Source: Tritrichomonas musculus
Lineage: Eukaryota > Parabasalia > Tritrichomonadida > Tritrichomonadidae
Length of the DNA: 64,000 nucleotides
Assembly: GCA_039105265.1 (NCBI GenBank)
Contig: JAPFFF010000024.1
Span: forward strand, 744,001-808,000
Reading direction: 5' to 3'
Part shown: positions 51,501-59,309 of the stretch, in pieces
How the letters are laid out: each line of letters begins with the position of its first letter
How positions within the stretch are numbered: position 1 is the first letter of the stretch
The notes under the pieces: generated by a model
What the model was told of the DNA's origin: nothing
What the model saw: the letters and a program-made list of their open reading frames with translations, nothing else
Database searches by the model: none
Made by a program: the position numbers and the translations under genes

Positions 51501-52840
51501 TCTTGACCATGTTCTTGCCATTGTGTATCCATGATATTCCATGCAAACAATGGACCAAAGGCTTCTTGATTATTTCTAATCCTATTTGGTATATAAATCG
51601 ATTCATTCTCTGTATAGTGATCATAATATGAATACCATTGCCACTCTTGATATCTGTCGCTCCATCGTAAATAACCATTTTCATCATTCTCATATATCTT
51701 CAGAAGATTATACGCAATGTATTCACTATCCATTTCATATCTCCATGTTGGTGAAATATTATCATGAACATTATCAATCATCACCCATTCTCCATGCACT
51801 AAATCCCAAATATAATTTATTGGAACACTAGCTTGTCTGTTTTCTCTCCATCCTTCAGGTCTATCAAACTCATCTATTATTTCTTCCCATTCTTTCCATA
51901 ACACATTCCATACGTAATTATCATCATGATGTTTTCCACGGTCCGAACTTCTATCTTGTACATCAACTTTTTGTTTCTCTTTATCTTGTTCAAGGACCTG
52001 TTTTGCTATTTCTGGTATTGCATCTCGATATAAAATCGTTTGAGTAAATACATCTTGAGTAGACTCAACTGCTCTGTCTACGAAGAGACGATTTTGATTG
52101 TTTTGTAAATCTCGGATATGATTTTCTAAGTGATCTCTCATCTGTAGTATGCGATTTATATCTTCTCCTCCGCCACCTTGATTGCATTTACAGGATTTAA
52201 TTTTGAGGACATAATCATGTAAATCATTATGAGCTTGCGTTAAATTGTTTAAGCTTGAGTACACATTATTTAAGTATTCTCCAAGTGTGATAGTTTCAGA
52301 TGTACCGTCATCTTCAACAATAGTTATTCGTAAACTATCAGCATCTTTTCTGGTTTTAATATAGTTGACTCCTTTCTTTATCATTACTTCAACCAAGTAT
52401 TGTGCTAGGAAAGCACCCATAAATAGTTTAATATTTGCATAATTATCTTTTTGGTTTTGCATGTATATATCAATAAACTCACCAGGGCTGCTTACCTCCA
52501 CTAACTGGTCTGCTTTAACTTCAACATTACTATTTTTATATCTGTATCCTATTGTCTTGAGCGTATTGTCCTGAAGATTATAATGATATTGTTTTGTCCC
52601 ATTTATAAACTTTATCCAGTTTGTTTTGTTAAATGTATCATATAATAATCTTGTGGTATTTTGATTATTCTTTTCATTCTTAATGATATTCTTCAATATA
52701 CTAGCTAGATTATGAAACGGAAGGTGTTGGAATTCATCTGTTGGAGTTTGAACATACTTTATAACATCACATTGCCCTTTATCTTCATCTAATACTACTT
52801 GCTCATAACCATCTGCTGCACACATCAATTCATTATACAT
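48596..52840 (-). CDS. fibre-like protein of element 2 with Trp-rich repeats (1,414 aa)
   Basis: Related to the middle of the element 1 fibre. It has a helical start with a hydrophobic segment near 145-170 and a coiled stretch with a G-G-G-G linker. At about 303-533 come five Trp-rich repeats (D-N-Y-V-W-N-x5-E-W, N-Y-I-W-D-L-V-H-G-E-W-V, F-A-W-N-I-M-D-T-Q-W, N-F-I-W-D-V-E-H-E-E-W-V). Then follow the beta-rich module, the invariant N-I-T-S-S-K-I-I-T-A-D-N stretch, an Ala/Gly-rich hydrophobic segment (about 1150-1180) and a coiled end L-E-K-K-C-A-N-I-E. With 44943 it gives element 2 two fibre-like genes where element 1 has one. The ATG is followed by a helical start without a signal peptide. 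Confidence 0.6.
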   Translation of the reverse strand: MYNELMCAADGYEQVVLDEDKGQCDVIKYVQTPTDEFQHLPFHNLASILKNIIKNEKNNQNTTRLLYDTFNKTNWIKFINGTKQYHYNLQDNTLKTIGYRYKNSNVEVKADQLVEVSSPGEFIDIYMQNQKDNYANIKLFMGAFLAQYLVEVMIKKGVNYIKTRKDADSLRITIVEDDGTSETITLGEYLNNVYSSLNNLTQAHNDLHDYVLKIKSCKCNQGGGGEDINRILQMRDHLENHIRDLQNNQNRLFVDRAVESTQDVFTQTILYRDAIPEIAKQVLEQDKEKQKVDVQDRSSDRGKHHDDNYVWNVLWKEWEEIIDEFDRPEGWRENRQASVPINYIWDLVHGEWVMIDNVHDNISPTWRYEMDSEYIAYNLLKIYENDENGYLRWSDRYQEWQWYSYYDHYTENESIYIPNRIRNNQEAFGPLFAWNIMDTQWQEHGQDFLDNWRTDSILNPPDNFIWDVEHEEWVIMTQHFDGVNGWRTIHSREMIDIVEIRNSLLHLFGKIEWNEERKQWIWKPILENENNPASPLALFSNDKSTGTSIALPDFVNNALSFEKVLECYGVDICDDIPTLDETKPVLGKYIIKGDLEVNGKILCDSVPSGGIVTTDFSHEPGYPVYNVKSKDLVMDSMILNDKDYSVLLIKIPDELKSAITRITDTTKMFRIILRTNILYDVDGNLMKEFFIYVKDGQPYNPVISRNVDTDFYSVMSIGNDESPMKNSFYIAFDKISTVNPYKLYHKGEISIQYLLSQDSLVAVEPTIRCDIIEAENALRLHKNDNLYLYLPDIITEETLEIEAPDTNKVEKEFYKIIYKIPTDYVIPNGLEFGFKEFCFGNEWTLIWNGSEWTDNNCQGLLRGKVSSKLRKVNSKQNSDGAIGCFILIKDTKTHHSVIPESSNGLLYGLIENSTIDTTIWYTHKEESDDGALYDVEWLFDKKLNGASCEGYDMLNTYFTFGNLSSGKFNYLNLKKIALTITLRGSSISNTFTFESTGVRRTTKNDRAYIDLKPVVDCIEQLAYKWEGSNIKSRDIELYLRKDLVDPIEEISWNPETNPFQYIIRNQFYEIKPRPDAASTLYTDFNITSSKIITADNITTMRSDLNVVSNNYDVMNYDVSKIRKEVNTLNTQMAIQIMKTQYLEQAVNAIQVAGAIKLAFSTPMAVLGAIGLAVSTVGIEFGVHTIYNGNDVSNLSYEQLQNTYPDADTSNIQNVDAGQINQVVGSIGAEPDLLNSYWNQYRDLVMDLDMWDGNEEMCDQIFNQLNELVQTIDREFPGAELPPWVSVIVHAPDVQTLAAKTNKVSDQQILGSLIKWCETDYKRLDDPTKFKDNWFNPDKAVLSLSATIDICNRMRDSMKFPIMILAKNMEAFNNVNMDEYYKKSEVNEMLQQKDAIIESLAKRIAALEKKCANIE

Positions 52841-53542
52841 TTCATGAATGGCCTCACCAGTGTTTGCAAAAATTGCAATACGTAATTACCAAAATTGGCA
52901 AACATTAGCAAAAATATTTGCAAATGTTTGCAAAATAAAAATCAATTTTTTGAAAAAAAGTGTTAACCAAAATATTAAAAATATTTTGTTAACCAATTAA
53001 TAAATATAACTTTTTGATTCGTTTATAATCGTTTTCTTAGATATTGAATACTGTAATTTTTTTATTGCAATAACGTTTTTTTGAATTCAAAATGGCAATA
53101 ATGCAATAATTACACTATTCAATTTTCAATTAAAAATTGCAGTAATTGAATACCACTATTACAGTAATTGAATACTAATATTTCACTAATTGAATACAAT
53201 AATTGCAGTAATTGAATAAAAAATTACAGCAATTTCATAATATTAAGCTTTAAATTAAAGGCTTTAATATCTTTATAAGCTTTTAATTTGTTTTTTTTTA
53301 AAAATAACAGAAAACCCAAAGCATATAATTTAACAATATGTAATTAATTAAAATACAAAATCGAATTTTACCCTTTTTCCCCTAAAAACTTTGGGATATA
53401 AATCATTTCTGTTTATCCTTTATCAAAAGTACATCCTAAAATTGGTCAATATTTAATCTCATTTTTAAAAAAATAATATTATCATAAATTTTGAAATTTT
53501 GTATATTTGTAGCTTGGTTCATTATTTTACTCCATATTTTTT
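52841..53542. other. non-coding AT gap with iteron-like repeats in element 2
   Basis: No gene was seen. The left end (52860-52930) is rich in TTTGCAAA/GCAAA words, and 53137-53217 holds a 21-bp tandem repeat listed separately. The remainder is A/T runs. The GCAATTAC-type core resembles that of the palindrome array of element 1 (39827). Confidence 0.55.
53137..53217. repeat. 21-bp tandem repeat (iteron-like), element 2
   Basis: Four copies of ATT(G/A)CAGTAATTGAATA-like units start at about 53137, 53158, 53180 and 53201, so the period is 21-22 bp, two helical turns. Shorter relatives continue on both sides. Evenly phased repeats of this kind are typical protein-binding arrays. Confidence 0.75.
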
Positions 53543-54037
53543 TTAAAAAAAAGTCACTAAAGATTCTTCTAAAATCTTGAAAAAATACAAAAAGAAAGTG
53601 GTTACATTTTTTTTTACCATTTTTACTGCAATTACGAATTGCGATTCTTGTAAACACTGGGCCTCACAAGTTTTTGATTCCCCTTCGATAATGTCATTAA
53701 ATGTATTAACACAAAATTCTTCTTTGATCAGCTCTCTGTTGGATTCCTCTAATATACTTTTCTTCATTGGGGCTCGATATTCAAGTATTTGTGTAGATTT
53801 TTCAGTTATTGGAATGTCACCGAATCCTTCAAGACTGCCTCCATTTTCTATGTAACCGTTAACTACTCGGGCGTCTACTTCACTCTTATTATACAGACAA
53901 TTGAACTTCGGATATACATTAGGCTTATCTTCTTGAATGATATTTATTTTTTCATCTTCTCCTACACCTATTTCGAAACCATTTGCTTTAAGTTTTGTTG
54001 CCACCTTGCTCTTTGCTGAATATAGTGTCAAAGACAT
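53543..54037 (-). CDS. fibre N-terminus-like protein of element 2
   Basis: A 164-codon frame whose first 70 residues match the N-terminus of the element 1 fibre: M-S-(L/I), S-x-x-x-x-A-x-x-L-K-(A/S)-N-G-(F/I)-E-I-x-V-G-E-D-E, then Y-N-K-(S/T)-E-(V/I)-D-A. The rest has no clear counterpart. It occupies the same place, head to head with the penton gene and 19 bp from it. Part of a fossil element. Confidence 0.5.
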   Translation of the reverse strand: MSLTLYSAKSKVATKLKANGFEIGVGEDEKINIIQEDKPNVYPKFNCLYNKSEVDARVVNGYIENGGSLEGFGDIPITEKSTQILEYRAPMKKSILEESNRELIKEEFCVNTFNDIIEGESKTCEAQCLQESQFVIAVKMVKKNVTTFFLYFFKILEESLVTFF

Positions 54038-54056
54038 TTTTCTTTGAAAATAAATT
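54038..54056. promoter_or_regulatory. 19-bp divergent spacer, element 2
   Basis: TTTTTCTTTGAAAATAAAT-type sequence separates the start codons of the fibre-start-like gene (-) and the penton-like gene (+). It mirrors the 16-bp spacer of element 1, although the bases themselves are not conserved. Confidence 0.45.
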
Positions 54057-54791
54057 ATGTTGTATTCGGTTCAGAGCCAACCAGGTAATTACAATACTGT
54101 AAGACTTAATATTGATATATCATGGAAATGCCCATACGTGAAGTATTATGTTTCATCTATTAACACCAAGGCAAACATATTAATGACAACGGATGATGAT
54201 TATTTAATATTTGAGTCATCACTCGGAGAAGTAAAAATAGAATTTGATGAAATGTATGCTTACTCCTTTAACTACTTAGTCAAATGCCTAAATGCAAATC
54301 AGACTGTAATCGAGTTCAAGAATATCAATAATAGAACCATTTCACTAAAACCAGTCCAAAATGTAACTTTCAAGGAAGGTAGTCATAGAGCGAAATTGAT
54401 TACTGGTTTGTTCAATACTAAACCAGGGCATATATTTCCAAATGGAGTTGAGTGCGAGGTACCTGATCTACCTATACTTGATTTTGCCAATAAGTTGTAT
54501 TTAGTTTCATTGCAGGGGGTAGCAACTCATTCATCAATTGGAGACCAAGAATATACCCCAAGCATCCTTGCAAACATTGACACATTGATAATGGATCAAG
54601 AGGCAATGATAGTTAACTATGACATGACTAAGCCAATAAAAATAAAAGTTAATACGGATTCATTAAAATATTTGGAAATGAGATTAGTCGATTTCATGTT
54701 TCAACCAGTAATATTAAAATCTCCTCTCTTCATTACCTTAAAAATAAAACCAAGCCAAGAGGCTGATATATATGACATCCTTACTAAATGA
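54057..54791 (+). CDS. penton-like minor capsid protein of element 2
   Basis: A 244-residue homologue of the protein at 33457 along the whole length. The strongest identity is in I-S-W-K-C-P-Y-V-K-Y-Y-V-S-S-I-N-T, L-Y-L-V-S-L-Q-G, I-G-D-Q-E-Y-T-P-S and the C-terminal L-V-D-F-M-F-Q-P-V-I-L-K-S-P-L-F. The even conservation without gaps suits a small capsid vertex protein. The stop codon region overlaps the reverse-strand nuclease gene by 8 bp, the same overlap length as with PolB in element 1. Confidence 0.6.
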   Translation: MLYSVQSQPGNYNTVRLNIDISWKCPYVKYYVSSINTKANILMTTDDDYLIFESSLGEVKIEFDEMYAYSFNYLVKCLNANQTVIEFKNINNRTISLKPVQNVTFKEGSHRAKLITGLFNTKPGHIFPNGVECEVPDLPILDFANKLYLVSLQGVATHSSIGDQEYTPSILANIDTLIMDQEAMIVNYDMTKPIKIKVNTDSLKYLEMRLVDFMFQPVILKSPLFITLKIKPSQEADIYDILTK

Positions 54792-55107
54792 TAGCTCTGG
54801 GACAATGATATTGGATATAAGTCCTAATAATATATATCATTTCATTCACATTCCCAACAAAGTACTCATTTCCTATAAATGCTGTTCCATCTCTTGTTGT
54901 TGCTCTCTTATAATTTTCTTCAAATATTGTTATTAATTCTTTTTCCACTTTTACTGAATCACTTACTGCTTCAATTATATATACTTCGCTGTCTTTTGGA
55001 TATTGTCCCATTCTTGTTGCAATCTTATTTGTTCTACCAATTTTGTATACTGGTTGATTAGAATAAGAAAATTCCCTTTCACGAATCAAATATATGTATT
55101 CTACCAT
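54784..55107 (-). CDS. GIY-YIG / T5orf172-like nuclease
   Basis: A 107-residue protein starting M-V-E-Y-I-Y-L-I-R-E-R-E. It has P-V-Y-K-I-G-R-T-N about 12 residues later, then R-M-G-Q-Y-P-K-D-S-E-V-Y and V-E-K-E-L-I-T-I-F. The Y-I-Y-L ... Y-K-I-G-R-T ... R ... E order is the compact GIY-YIG domain of the T5orf172/MUG113 group, common in phages and large DNA viruses. The catalytic Tyr, Arg and Glu positions look filled. It probably nicks DNA, perhaps as a free-standing homing or accessory nuclease. It fills the place that the PolB 3' end occupies in element 1, and its start lies 55 bp from the divergent PolB start. Confidence 0.65.
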   Translation of the reverse strand: MVEYIYLIREREFSYSNQPVYKIGRTNKIATRMGQYPKDSEVYIIEAVSDSVKVEKELITIFEENYKRATTRDGTAFIGNEYFVGNVNEMIYIIRTYIQYHCPRAII

Positions 55108-55152
55108 TTTAGGGTTAATAAATATTTAGCGTGATATTTTTTTATTTCTTAT

Positions 55153-55162
55153 TTACACTTAA
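55153..55162 (+). promoter_or_regulatory. initiator-like motif before element 2 PolB
   Basis: TTACACTTAA directly precedes the ATG at 55163. It differs by one base from the TCACACTTAA placed before the element 1 PolB start. Confidence 0.45.
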
Positions 55163-58100
55163 ATGACATACCTCTTTGATATATCAGTTGACCTCTATTC
55201 GACTGCAAGAACGGAAGCAAGAAAAGAGTATAAGCAAAGGGTGAAAGACGTAAGAGACAAACGAAAGTTCAAGAAATATTTGAAAGAATTCATGACCAAG
55301 GCTAAGAAAGAAATATCATTTGACATAGATATAGGTGATGATGAAGATAAGAGACTTGCTTTCACTGAAACATTAAGACAATTACACAAAGAGAATAAGA
55401 AGAATATAGTAGTAAAAAGCGAATCATTAGGTGGTGAGGAATACAAATGGTTTACACTTTCCAAGGCACGAAGATTAGATTCAACAATAGGACATATATC
55501 AGGGACAATAGACTTGAATGATGACTGTTCAGACAATAATCCTTGGGTTGGCAATGTATTCATCCCTGCAAAATACCAGTTGCTCTTCATTAAAAATAGA
55601 AAGAGAGGCAAGCAAACATCATTCACTATTAATAAAGAAGATAATAAAGGTAAGTTGTATGAAGAAGAAGTTGAAGTCGACGAAGATTATCGCGATAATC
55701 CAGAAGGTGGATTCTTCCCTTATATTAATCTTTCTGATTTAGACTTATCACAGTACCAAATATTCAAGACAGTTGATAAGAAGAACTATAAAGACAATTG
55801 TTTGGTATATGCTTGCATTCAGTCTGGAGTATTCACTGATGAGGAAATTAATTATTTACGCTTTATGGTCAAGACTAGGTTAATCCCCAATAACTTGATA
55901 TACGATATAGCCAAGCAGTTTAAATGCCATTTTGTTGTAAGAAGGATTAATGAGGGAAAAGATGTAGTAAACCAACAAGAAATAAAAATAGATACAAGAA
56001 AGAGACCATGGGCCAAAGAGTTTGACCGAATTGTTGACTTATTACTGTACAAGAACCATTACATGATATATAAACCCCTAAATGGTGTTAAACCTATGGC
56101 AATATTTCGCAAGCTATTTAAAGAAGGAAAGTTCAGAGAAATAAAGTCCTGTGAAATGAATATCTTAGCAACGAATGAATACAACTCTCACTTAGCGGAT
56201 TATACAGACCTTGAATATGATCCTGAATTGTGCTGTAAACTAATAGATTCATCAGAGACGAAAAAGGAGAGAGAGTGGAGTAGGATTTATTATTCTGATT
56301 TTGAAACTAATACCACTGTATCACCCCATATGCCTTATCTAAATATTACTGTGTACAGGACCAAAGAGTTAATTCATAAAATGATATTTGATGGGGAGAA
56401 TATCGCTGACAGATTACTAAAGTCATTGGAGAACAATTCTCTCATTTACTTCCATAACCTTAAATATGATGCTTGTTTCTTTATAAATACTCCTGGATGG
56501 GATGTACAAATAACAGAGAGAAGTGGAACGATTCTGCAAATAGTCATGACAAAGTATAAACCTAACAAGAGATTAACTTTCCGCAATAGCTACTCTATCA
56601 TCCCTGCTGCATTAGCTTCATTTGGTAAGATGTTTCAGTTGCCAGTTCATAAAGAGGTAATGGCCTATAAAATATATACTGAAAGGAACATAAATAGGAA
56701 AACTGTCTCTGCGCTTGAATTTCAACTACAGTATTACATGGAGAACCAAGACAAGAAACCATTGACACAGATAAAACAAGACTGGAAGCAATTAATAGAT
56801 AATGCAAAAGCTTGTGGTGCATATGTTGGAGGAGCTATTGATATTATGAAGTATGCTATCTATTATTGCAAACTGGATTGCATAGTATTGATGAAGGGAG
56901 TAGAGAAATTTAATAGAGATCTGGTAGAAGTATTTAAGCAGACGAAGACAAAGATGCTTGATGTCCATAACTTTATCTCCATTAGCTCTATTGGCTACTA
57001 TTATGCATATAAATTTGGTTGCTTTGATGGGTGTTATCAACTTAGTGGTAAACCACAAAACTTCATTCAGAGATGCGTTAGTGGAGGTAGAACAATGACA
57101 GCTAATAATGAAAAGCAATATATAGAGGAAAGGATACAAGATTTTGATGCAGTCAGTTTATATCCTAGTGCAATGAGTATTATGTCTGGTGTACCTAAAG
57201 GAGTGCCAGAAGTAATTCGCCTGGAGGCCTCAGGTACTAATCGTGCGGGCCCATCGGATATGTTTACAAAGGAATTATTAGATTTTGATCAGTTCTTCAT
57301 TGAAATCAATATCAAGAAGATCAAGTGCAAGGCTGATAAACCATATAAATTTGGACAAATATTTAGTAGGAACGATCAAGGGTCAAAAATATTTAACAAC
57401 AACCCCATCAACAATTATTACATAGACAAGAGAGCTTTTATGGACTTGATGGAGTTTTATGATTTCGATTATGAGTTTATTAGAGGATATTACTTTGACA
57501 AAGGATTCAACAACAAGATTAATGTATTTATAGAGAAATTGTTCAATCTAAGAAGGAGATACCAAGATGCTAACAATCCATTGCAACAAACCATCAAACT
57601 ACTTCTTAATTCCATTTACGGAAAATCTATCCTAAAGGCAACAACAACTGAAACTAAATGTATACCAAAAGATAAAGCCATTAAATATATATGGAAGAAC
57701 TATAATTACATAACAGAGGTGATAGAGAACAAGTCAATTGATAATGTATATGTTAAGAAGGTTAAACCAATAAACAGTCATTTTAATTTACCTCATTTTG
57801 GTGCTAGTGTCTTGTCATGGAGCAAACATCTTATGAATAGGGTAATGAGTACTGCAGAGCAAAATGGAATAGACATCTACTATACTGATACAGATAGCGT
57901 ACACGTTAGAGAAATAGATGTACCAAGGATAGCTGAGGTGTTCAAGAAAAAATATGGGAAGGAGTTGATTGGTAAGAAGATGACACAGTTTCATTGTGAC
58001 TTTGATTCATTTAATGGTGCTGTCGGTAGTGTTCATTCAAGGAAATTAATAGCATTAGGAAAGAAAAGTTACTTAGATATTCTAGTTGATGAAAAAGGTA

Positions 58101-58315
58101 ATGAAGGCTATCACATCCGTATGCGTGGAGTACCCAAGCAATGCATATTAAACAAGTGTAAACGAATGGGTATTACAGTAGAGGAGTTATATGAAAGGAT
58201 GTATCACGGAGAAGAAATAACATTTAATTTATTAGATGGTTCCAATTGCTTCAGAAAGAGTAATTCTTATCAACAAATTAATATTCCGGTTTTTGAAAGA
58301 AAGATGAAATTTTAA
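55163..58315 (+). CDS. polB: protein-primed family B DNA polymerase of element 2
   Basis: A 1,050-residue homologue of the element 1 polymerase. Exonuclease motifs are Y-Y-S-D-F-E-T-N (about 376-383) and Y-F-H-N-L-K-Y-D (about 429-436). Motif A is D-A-V-S-L-Y-P-S-A-M (about 660-669), motif B is K-L-L-L-N-S-I-Y-G-K-S (about 811-821), and motif C is Y-T-D-T-D-S (about 907-912). The N-terminal extra domain with D-N-C-L-V-Y-A and Y-K-N-H-Y-M-I-Y is kept. It starts where element 1 residue 47 begins, so it is shorter at the N-terminus. Between motif A and the next conserved block there is a GC-rich insertion of about 14 codons (R-L-E-A-S-G-T-N-R-A-G-P) absent from element 1. The HNH gene follows after 11 bp. 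Confidence 0.92.
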   Translation: MTYLFDISVDLYSTARTEARKEYKQRVKDVRDKRKFKKYLKEFMTKAKKEISFDIDIGDDEDKRLAFTETLRQLHKENKKNIVVKSESLGGEEYKWFTLSKARRLDSTIGHISGTIDLNDDCSDNNPWVGNVFIPAKYQLLFIKNRKRGKQTSFTINKEDNKGKLYEEEVEVDEDYRDNPEGGFFPYINLSDLDLSQYQIFKTVDKKNYKDNCLVYACIQSGVFTDEEINYLRFMVKTRLIPNNLIYDIAKQFKCHFVVRRINEGKDVVNQQEIKIDTRKRPWAKEFDRIVDLLLYKNHYMIYKPLNGVKPMAIFRKLFKEGKFREIKSCEMNILATNEYNSHLADYTDLEYDPELCCKLIDSSETKKEREWSRIYYSDFETNTTVSPHMPYLNITVYRTKELIHKMIFDGENIADRLLKSLENNSLIYFHNLKYDACFFINTPGWDVQITERSGTILQIVMTKYKPNKRLTFRNSYSIIPAALASFGKMFQLPVHKEVMAYKIYTERNINRKTVSALEFQLQYYMENQDKKPLTQIKQDWKQLIDNAKACGAYVGGAIDIMKYAIYYCKLDCIVLMKGVEKFNRDLVEVFKQTKTKMLDVHNFISISSIGYYYAYKFGCFDGCYQLSGKPQNFIQRCVSGGRTMTANNEKQYIEERIQDFDAVSLYPSAMSIMSGVPKGVPEVIRLEASGTNRAGPSDMFTKELLDFDQFFIEINIKKIKCKADKPYKFGQIFSRNDQGSKIFNNNPINNYYIDKRAFMDLMEFYDFDYEFIRGYYFDKGFNNKINVFIEKLFNLRRRYQDANNPLQQTIKLLLNSIYGKSILKATTTETKCIPKDKAIKYIWKNYNYITEVIENKSIDNVYVKKVKPINSHFNLPHFGASVLSWSKHLMNRVMSTAEQNGIDIYYTDTDSVHVREIDVPRIAEVFKKKYGKELIGKKMTQFHCDFDSFNGAVGSVHSRKLIALGKKSYLDILVDEKGNEGYHIRMRGVPKQCILNKCKRMGITVEELYERMYHGEEITFNLLDGSNCFRKSNSYQQINIPVFERKMKF

Positions 58316-58326
58316 TTTTAGTATAC

Positions 58327-58890
58327 ATGGAAGCTAAATATATCGCCCTAAAAGATTTCATGGATTATGAAATATTAGATAAATATCCATTCACAATTAG
58401 GAGAAAAAGAGATGGATATGAAATTAGTGAGTGGTTTGATAGAAAAGGTTATGCTGTTATAAAATTAAATGGAAAACATTTTAAGAAGCACAGGATTATA
58501 GCACAACAGTTTATACCAAACCCTGATAACTTACCTCAAGTGGATCATATTAATCATAATAGAGCTGATTATAGAATAGAGAACTTAAGGTGGATTACAA
58601 ATCAGGAAAACTGTATGAACAAGTCTAAGCAAGGAGGTATTGAGTACACATTCATTGATAAACTTGATGAAGATGAATCTTTTGAAATTACAAGATATGG
58701 TGAACATGAATTTCATAATTATTACTTTAACTTAGTTGATGAACAGTTTTATTTGAAAACTCATGACGACATGTATAGAAGATTGCATATAAATAATGAT
58801 AGAGGATCTGAGTGTGTATTTATGAAAGATGTAAATGGTAAGCTAAGAAAAATAAGTATAAAACAATTCCGTAAACGTTATGATATCTAA
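58327..58890 (+). CDS. HNH homing-type endonuclease (NUMOD4-HNH), copy 1
   Basis: A 187-residue protein. It begins with the NUMOD4-like D-Y-E-I-L-D-K-Y-P-F-T-I-R-R-K. The HNH core is H-R-I-I-A-Q-Q-F-I-P-N, then V-D-H-I-N-H-N-R-A-D-Y-R-I-E-N-L-R-W-I, with the metal-binding D-H and N expected of HNH_3 enzymes. The rest is variable. It starts 11 bp after the PolB stop in the same direction, a typical position for a free-standing homing nuclease beside its target gene. Its paralogue at 61394 shares the N-terminal and HNH parts. It should make site-specific nicks or breaks; the target is unknown. Confidence 0.85.
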   Translation: MEAKYIALKDFMDYEILDKYPFTIRRKRDGYEISEWFDRKGYAVIKLNGKHFKKHRIIAQQFIPNPDNLPQVDHINHNRADYRIENLRWITNQENCMNKSKQGGIEYTFIDKLDEDESFEITRYGEHEFHNYYFNLVDEQFYLKTHDDMYRRLHINNDRGSECVFMKDVNGKLRKISIKQFRKRYDI

Positions 58891-58998
58891 AAAATCATCC
58901 TATATTTTTGTTTATCAGATGGCTGTGAATGGTTAGAAAAATAGGGTTAGATCTAACCTGTTAACCCAAACCAAAAATAAGATGAAGGTTTTTTGTTT

Positions 58999-59280
58999 TC
59001 ATGCTTCTTTCTTCTCAGCAGTAACTATTTGAGCTTCGCGAGTACTCGCAGCGAATTGAGCAATTTTCTTCAATTCCTCTAACTCTTGCTTCTTTCTTTG
59101 TCTATATTCTTTTTGTTGTTGTCGTCTGGCTTCAAGTCTTTCTTCAGGGGTATTATATTTACTCTTCCTGCCTCTTTTCGGAGTATCCATTGACGTCAGA
59201 TTCTCACTTGACTTCGATTTGGACAATTTCTTTATTACTTCTGTTTTCTTGAATTGGTTTAGGTCTATTTTACTCGTCAT
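58999..59280 (-). CDS. small basic DNA-binding-like protein of element 2
   Basis: A 93-residue relative of the protein at 40246: shared E-V-I-K-K-L-S-x-S-x-S-x-E-N-L near the start, then K-R-G-R-K-S-K-Y-N-T-P-E-E-R-L-E-A-R and Q-Q-Q-K-E-Y-R-Q-R-K-K-Q-E-L-E-E-L. The conserved Y-x-T-x-E-E-R-x-E-A-R helix and basic stretch suggest DNA binding. The Ser/Lys-rich N-terminus is variable. It lies in a run of reverse-strand small genes (58999-60782). Confidence 0.6.
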   Translation of the reverse strand: MTSKIDLNQFKKTEVIKKLSKSKSSENLTSMDTPKRGRKSKYNTPEERLEARRQQQKEYRQRKKQELEELKKIAQFAASTREAQIVTAEKKEA

Positions 59281-59309
59281 TTTGATAAAAATAAAAAAAC
59301 AAATAATAA

